Assembly (NCBI GenBank): GCA_028015205.1
Contig: CM051519.1
Span: 77,211,539 to 77,275,538, forward strand
Direction: 5' to 3'
Origin: Mytilisepta virgata
Taxonomy: Eukaryota; Mollusca; Bivalvia; Mytilida; Mytilidae
Length of the DNA: 64,000 nt
Shown here: positions 58,801-64,000 of the stretch, piece after piece
How positions within the stretch are numbered: position 1 is the first letter of the stretch
Layout: every line of letters starts with the position of its first letter
Made by a program: the position numbers and the translations under genes
The notes under the pieces: model-generated
Database searches by the model: none
Seen by the model: the letters and a program-made list of their open reading frames with translations, nothing else
What the model was told of the DNA's origin: nothing

Positions 58801-60060
58801 ATTCTTTTTATATAAAAATCATCGAATTCAAATTAGAGAAATAACCAAAAAACCAGAACACTGAAAAATGAAATTTTAGTTAAATTTGAAATAAACATAA
58901 CGTTATATCCTGATGTTAACAAAACTAACAACTACATGAATGTAAATATTTCATATAGATGTTTAATTGTACAAAGAATTACTTTCGTAGTGATATTTAT
59001 CTTCGGCACTATACGCTGGGGAACCAACTCGAAAATAAAATTAAATTGTAAGATAAATTGCTGTATTAACTTTAAAAAATCAATAATAAATTTCACAAAT
59101 ATAACAAGTCAAATGAAATTCACACAATATAACGAATATAGAAAATGTCTTAAATATCAATATAACGTGTTCCGTATTTCGATGCCGGTTTCCGATTATC
59201 CCTCCTTAGAAAATGTGCACGAACAAGCTCGACAACAAAACAAAACAACCGATATTTTAACTGCAACAGACATGTAACGAAGGTAGCCCGATTAGGATGA
59301 TGAAAAGGTTACGAAGACGTAAACCAACTAATCTGCTCCTTAGCCGAAACAGCAACATCATGCTGCTTAATGTTACCGGTTCTTAAAAACTTGAAAGAAC
59401 ACTGATGTAAATGTGGAGGAATCATCTGTTACAAACGAGAATAATACATGTTCATCACAAAGACTTCTTTTTTACCAATATGAATATCAACAATAACCAT
59501 ATTGTAAATAAAACTGAAAATCCTTTGCCTGTGTTTATGGAGCAACTACTTCAGTGAAATTTTAAATGGTAATGTGTGTTCAGTAGAAAGAACGAAAGTA
59601 TGATAAACTTCCAATCTTCTCAAACTGTGGTATTCATGATCCAATTTTACCACACCATGTCTTTATCGTGTCTCTAATCGACGCTATATAGTTTACATTT
59701 ATTTTCTTATTTAATCTCTTTTTGTGTTAAAATTTGGACAGGTAACGTCAGATAACTTTACAAAGAAACATGGAAATTAGCAAAACGTTTACAACTTATC
59801 TAAAACACGTAAAAAACTGCGTCACACAAAATGACGATTTGTCATTCAGGTAATATATACCAGAATCCTATAGCAAAAAAAAATTCTCTTAAAATTTCAG
59901 GACTATATAAGTTGAAAGCTAAATAATGATTTTTTACCTCATATACATACCTATTTTAAATATGGGATTTTAATACTAAGTATAAGCATTAATAGTTCCA
60001 GTTAAAATGTTAAGGAAATTGACTTTCTCTATATTAAAACTTAAAGCAATTAAACTTACT
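55861..60060. other. Intergenic, no gene supported
   Basis: A poly-T tract with interspersed G lies at 58148-58192, and ORFs arising there are artefacts. The 113-codon ORF at 58936-59277 has no recognised domain. Confidence 0.4.
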
Positions 60061-60074
60061 TCCACTTACCTTAC

Positions 60075-60362
60075 TTAACTCACATTCTTCAAGTTCTTAT
60101 CTTCTTCAAACCATTTATAAAACGAATGGACTAATTCCCATGGCGTTGAAAAAATTACAACATCTCTGGCATACATCTGCAAGCTACAGACGCAACAAGA
60201 AGTTTTCAATAAAATCATACAGGTTAACGCATCTATATTCATGCCACCGACATGCGCATTGTTTAACTGACATCGACAATATTGACGCTGGTGTTTATCC
60301 TTAAGTAATAAGTATGCAGAAGACATGAAAGTCAATATGCTGAACATTTCTCTGATGGCCAT
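60075..60362 (-). CDS. Candidate exon of an unknown protein
   Basis: The minus-strand ATG at 60362 opens 95 codons. It has a weakly hydrophobic start, then several cysteines (QYCRCQ, TCMILLKTSCCVCSL), then VVIFSTPWELVHSFYKWFEE. The frame ends beside two strong donor-like sites (GTGAGT at about 60083 and GTAAGT at about 60068), which would suit a first exon. I found no partner exon and recognise no family. Confidence 0.28.
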   Translation of the reverse strand: MAIREMFSILTFMSSAYLLLKDKHQRQYCRCQLNNAHVGGMNIDALTCMILLKTSCCVCSLQMYARDVVIFSTPWELVHSFYKWFEEDKNLKNVS

Positions 60363-60689
60363 TCTATTGTTCCTTAGTATTGTACGTTATGATAGACATA
60401 ATTAATCTTGGATCCCATGTATAATTTCCTCCTTGTAAGTCTTCAAATATTTGTCGGCAAGACATATAAATCCATAGAAGATGAGTTAAACATTTTGCTT
60501 AATTTTTGTTTTACAATTATGTAATATTGCAACCTTTCCAAGGTTTCTATTTATAGTTATTCTTAAGGGTAAGAGGTAAAAAAGATGGAATGGGGTATTG
60601 TTCAGTACCCTCCTAAAATATGATGCAAGAAACAAGTGAACAGATTTTTTTCATTTCGAAGGTTGTTGTAAGGTGTTCAGAAATAAAGT

Positions 60690-60810
60690 AAAACAAGACA
60701 GCGCAGAACTAAAGCACTTCCAATGTGAATTAAGCATAAAATTTGGGAGCGCCATTAGGTGCTCCGGAAGAGTAGGCATATTCTGCTCTGTTAACTGTAC
60801 CCGTCACATT
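60690..60810 (+). repeat. Dispersed GGTGCTCCGG repeat, copy 5 (short)
   Basis: GGGAGCGCCATTAGGTGCTCCGGAAGAGTAGGCA and CTGCTCTGTTAACTGTACCCGTCAC. It is more diverged than the others. Confidence 0.65.
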
Positions 60811-61162
60811 GTAAATGAGGAAAATCCGGTGTAGAATCAAGTCGTTGAAGAGTCAATTCCAGTAAGACAGGAAATCTAACTAAAGATATCTATTTTCATT
60901 TATGAAATATGAGCTACCGCTAATTGTGATAACTGGTCAAATGTGTTTGTAATTGTTTATAAACTCTTTGTTAATGGTGATAAAAGTCTTTATGTTGGAT
61001 TAATTCATGGATAAATCCATTATGATTACCAGATATCACTTATTACCAAGACAATTGTTCATATTATCTCATAAAGAGACGCGGAGATAATTCATTCGAA
61101 ACTTATTCCTAAGATTTCATGTAGTCAATATCAGATAAGATGTGTGCGTGTCACTGTTCATT

Positions 61163-63057
61163 TACCAAAGGAAGCTGTTGAAAGTAACCAAAGGAAGTTG
61201 TTGAAAGTACCAAAGGAAGTTGTTGAAAGTACTAAAGGAAGTTGTTGAAAGTAACCAAAGGAAGTTGTTGAAAGTACCAAAGGAAGTTGTTGAAAGTACC
61301 AAAGGAAGTTGTTGAAAGTACCAAAATAAGTTGTTGAAAGTAACCAAAGGAAGTTGTTGAAAGTAACAAAGGAAGTTGTTGAAAGTAACCAAAGGAAGTT
61401 GTTGAAATTACAAAAGGAAGTTGTTGAAAGTAACCAAAGGAAGTTGTTGAAAGTACCAAAGGAAGTTGTTGAAAGTAACCAAAGGAAGTTGTTGAAAGTA
61501 ACCAAAGGAAGTTGTTGAAAGTAACTAAAGGAAGTTGTTGAAAGTACCAAAGGAAGTTGTTGAAAGTCACCAAAGGAAGTTGTTGAAAGTAACAAAGGAA
61601 GTTGTTGAAAGTAACCAAAGGAAGTTGTTGAAAGTACAAAAGGAAGTTGTTGAAAGTAACCAAAGGAAGTTGTTGAAAGTACCAAAAGAAGTTGTTGAAA
61701 GTACCAAAGGAAGTTGTTGAAATTACCAAAGGAAGTTGTTGAAAGTAACCAAAGGAAGTTGTTGAAAGTACCAAAGGAAGTTGTTGAAAGTAACCAAAGG
61801 AAGTTGTTGAAAGTAACCAAAGGAAGTTGTTGAAAGTACCAAAGGAAGTTGTTGAAAGTAACCAAAGGAAGTTGTTGAAAGTACCAAAGGAAGTTGTTGA
61901 AAGTCACTAAAGGAAGTTGTTGAAAGTCACCAAAGGAAGTTGTTGAAAGTAACAAAGGAAGTTGTTGAAAGTAACCAAAGGAAGTTGTTGAAATTACAAA
62001 AGGAAGTTGTTGAAAGTAACCAAAGTAAGTTGTTGAAAGTACCAAAGGAAGTTGTTGAAAGTAACCAAAGGAAGTTGTTGAAAGTACCAAAGGAAGTTGT
62101 TGAAAGTAACCAAAGGAAGTTGTTGAAAGTAACTAAAGGAAGTTGTTGAAAGTACCAAAGGAAGTTGTTGAAAGTCACCAAAGGAAGTTGTTGAAAGTAA
62201 CAAAGGAAGTTGTTGAAAGTAACCAAAGGAAGTTGTTGAAAGTACAAAAGGAAGTTGTTGAAAGTAACCAAAGGAAGTTGTTGAAAGTACCAAAAGAAGT
62301 TGTTGAAAGTACCAAAGGAAGTTGTTGAAATTACCAAAGGAAGTTGTTGAAAGTAACCAAAGGAAGTTGTTGAAAGTACCAAAGGAAGTTGTTGAAAGTA
62401 ACCAAAGGAAGTTGTTGAAAGTAACCAAAGGAAGTTGTTGAAAGTACCAAAGGAAGTTGTTGAAAGTAACCAAAGGAAGTTGTTGAAAGTACCAAAGGAA
62501 GTTGTTGAAAGTCACTAAAGGAAGTTGTTGAAAGTCACCAAAGGAAGTTGTTGAAAGTACCAAAGGAAGTTGTTGAAATTACCAAAGGAAGTTGTTGAAA
62601 GTAACCAAAGGAAGTTGTTGAAAGTACCAAAGGAAGTTGTTGAAAGTAACCAAAGGAAGTTGTTGAAAGTAACCAAAGGAAGTTGTTGAAAGTACCAAAG
62701 GAAGTTGTTGAAAGTAACCAAAGGAAGTTGTTGAAAGTACCAAAGGAAGTTGTTGAAAGTCACTAAAGGAAGTTGTTGAAAGTCACCAAAGGAAGTTGTT
62801 GAAAGTACCAAAGGAAGTTGTTGAAAGTCACCAAAGGAAGTTGTTGAAAGTCACCAAAGGAAGTTGTTGAAAGTACCAAAGGAAGTTGTTGAAAGTCACC
62901 AAAGGAAGTTGTTGAAAGTCACCAAAAGGAAGTTGTTGAAAGTACCAAAGGAAGTTGTTGAAAGTAACTAAGTTGTTGAAAAGTACCAAAAGAAGTTGTT
63001 GAAAGTACCAAAGGAAAATGTTGAAAGTAACCAAAGGAATTTGTTGAAAAAATAAAA
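61163..63057 (+). repeat. 22/23-bp minisatellite with higher-order structure
   Basis: The unit is ACC(A)AAAGGAAGTTGTTGAAAGT, 22 bp with ACC or 23 with AACC, about 80-85 copies. Variant units (GTCACC, GTAACA, GAAATTACC, CAAAAG) recur in fixed order. The block around 61232-61774 reappears 608 bp later, and around 62315-62563 a 248-bp period holds. Edge units are degenerate at both ends. Long ORFs on both strands are artefacts, because the unit lacks stop codons in most frames. Confidence 0.97.
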
Positions 63058-64000
63058 ACACGTTAAACTAGGATTCCAACAAATTCTTACAATAGATAAT
63101 TAAAATAATTTCATAAAATTAATAATTTCAGAAATTTTTTCAAAAGGAAGTCATATGATGCTTCATTGCTTATACGACTATGCAGAATTCTGTTCACCTT
63201 CAAATTATATAGTAAAACCAACAATGTCAAATAAAATTGCACAATTCTAGGATAAAAAAAGTAGCAAATTTATTAAGTTATCCCTTGATGAAAAGTTCAA
63301 TTGCGAAAATACATTTATTTTCATAAAAATCTTGAAATTGTCTGTTTCAAAAACAAGTCTTCGTGGTCTTCTTAATTGTCAAAGAATTAAAGTTATCTTT
63401 TGATTAAGCAGCAGATTTTACACTACTGATGACACAAAATTATGAGAATTACACATCTTTTTCAGTTTTATCAGTTGTTATGTTTGTACATTCGTTTGTC
63501 GTTCCTCCAATTATAATCTTCAGGACTTAGTGTTTTACCCGAACCATATGCATCAAAGCCTCCTCTGTTTTCAAGCACACTCCAGAAACTAATACTGGTA
63601 AAACATTACTTGAATATTAAACTGTCGGATTTCTTATATTACAATAGATTATTTATTTCATACTGTCATTGAAAAAATAGCACACCAATTGTAATTGATA
63701 TTTAACACGATTATTCATTGATTTGTTATAGAAATTACCAGTATTTCGCAAAATTCAAAAATAATAGAATTACTAAGGGTTCATTCCTTGTATTGCACAT
63801 GGTTGATCTCCTTAGCTGGAATTTGGCTTCTTATTTCGGAGTTTTGGTTAAGAGTACTTCTTGTTTTAAAATAAGTTTGGTTTTTGGTCTTCCAAATGTT
63901 TCGGTTTTAATGCTTCTGCTGAGAAGTAACTCCTTGAAATGCGTCGTATACAGCATAGTATAAATTTACTATATCTAATATTATTATCTTTATTTTTAAA
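63058..64000. other. No gene seen
   Basis: AT-rich sequence to the window end, with only short unsupported ORFs. Confidence 0.4.

Noticed and set aside
61158..62090. Minus-strand 310-codon ORF of FQQLPLV / STTSFG repeats
   Set aside because: It lies wholly inside the 22/23-bp minisatellite. Similar ORFs exist in other frames and on the plus strand because the unit lacks stop codons.
61163..63057. CRISPR-like repeat array
   Set aside because: Units are directly abutting with no spacers, and the genome is animal.

Overview
The window is AT-rich eukaryotic DNA dominated by repeats, with spliced genes, tRNA-derived SINEs, non-LTR retrotransposons, MITE-like foldback elements and tandem arrays. 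The repeat content points to a bivalve mollusc. Several families (the repeat at 45690-46140 and its inverse at 17870-18115, and the Meta-type SINE at 54545-54720) look like high-copy mussel repeats I recall from Mytilus. That is recognition from memory and has not been checked by a search.

Layout. 1-17410 holds a large duplication: 1-6000 and 11455-17410 are two diverged copies of one segment, and a third partial copy restarts at 17414. Each carries a minus-strand gene that I reconstruct as five exons with consistent splice sites and phases, encoding an unrecognised ~247-residue protein with two hydrophobic segments. The right copy reads intact. The left copy has lost its start codon and has an 8-bp exonic insertion. 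6100-11450 is a nest of palindromes and repeats. 18624-21150 is a 1.25-kb tandem duplication. 22667-25580 and 28034-30780 are two 5'-truncated LINEs. 31161-33033 is a DNA-type element carrying a nested 527-bp element, whose near-identical sister lies inside the right segmental copy.

41065-46779 (minus) is a complete three-exon rhodopsin-class GPCR of the Tre1/moody/GPR84-like type, with SINE and AT-rich intronic sequence. 47549-48207 is a 161-bp satellite. 48999-51662 pairs a HIRAN-domain ORF with a pogo/Tigger-like transposase whose C-terminal part is interrupted by two stops. 53700-54890 is a ~150-160-bp degenerate satellite with a SINE inserted in it. 61163-63057 is a 22/23-bp minisatellite with higher-order periods of 608 and 248 bp. 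The rest is intergenic or intronic sequence with no gene I can support.

There is no operon-like organisation. The genes are independent, and most of the biology visible here is mobile-element insertion and decay.
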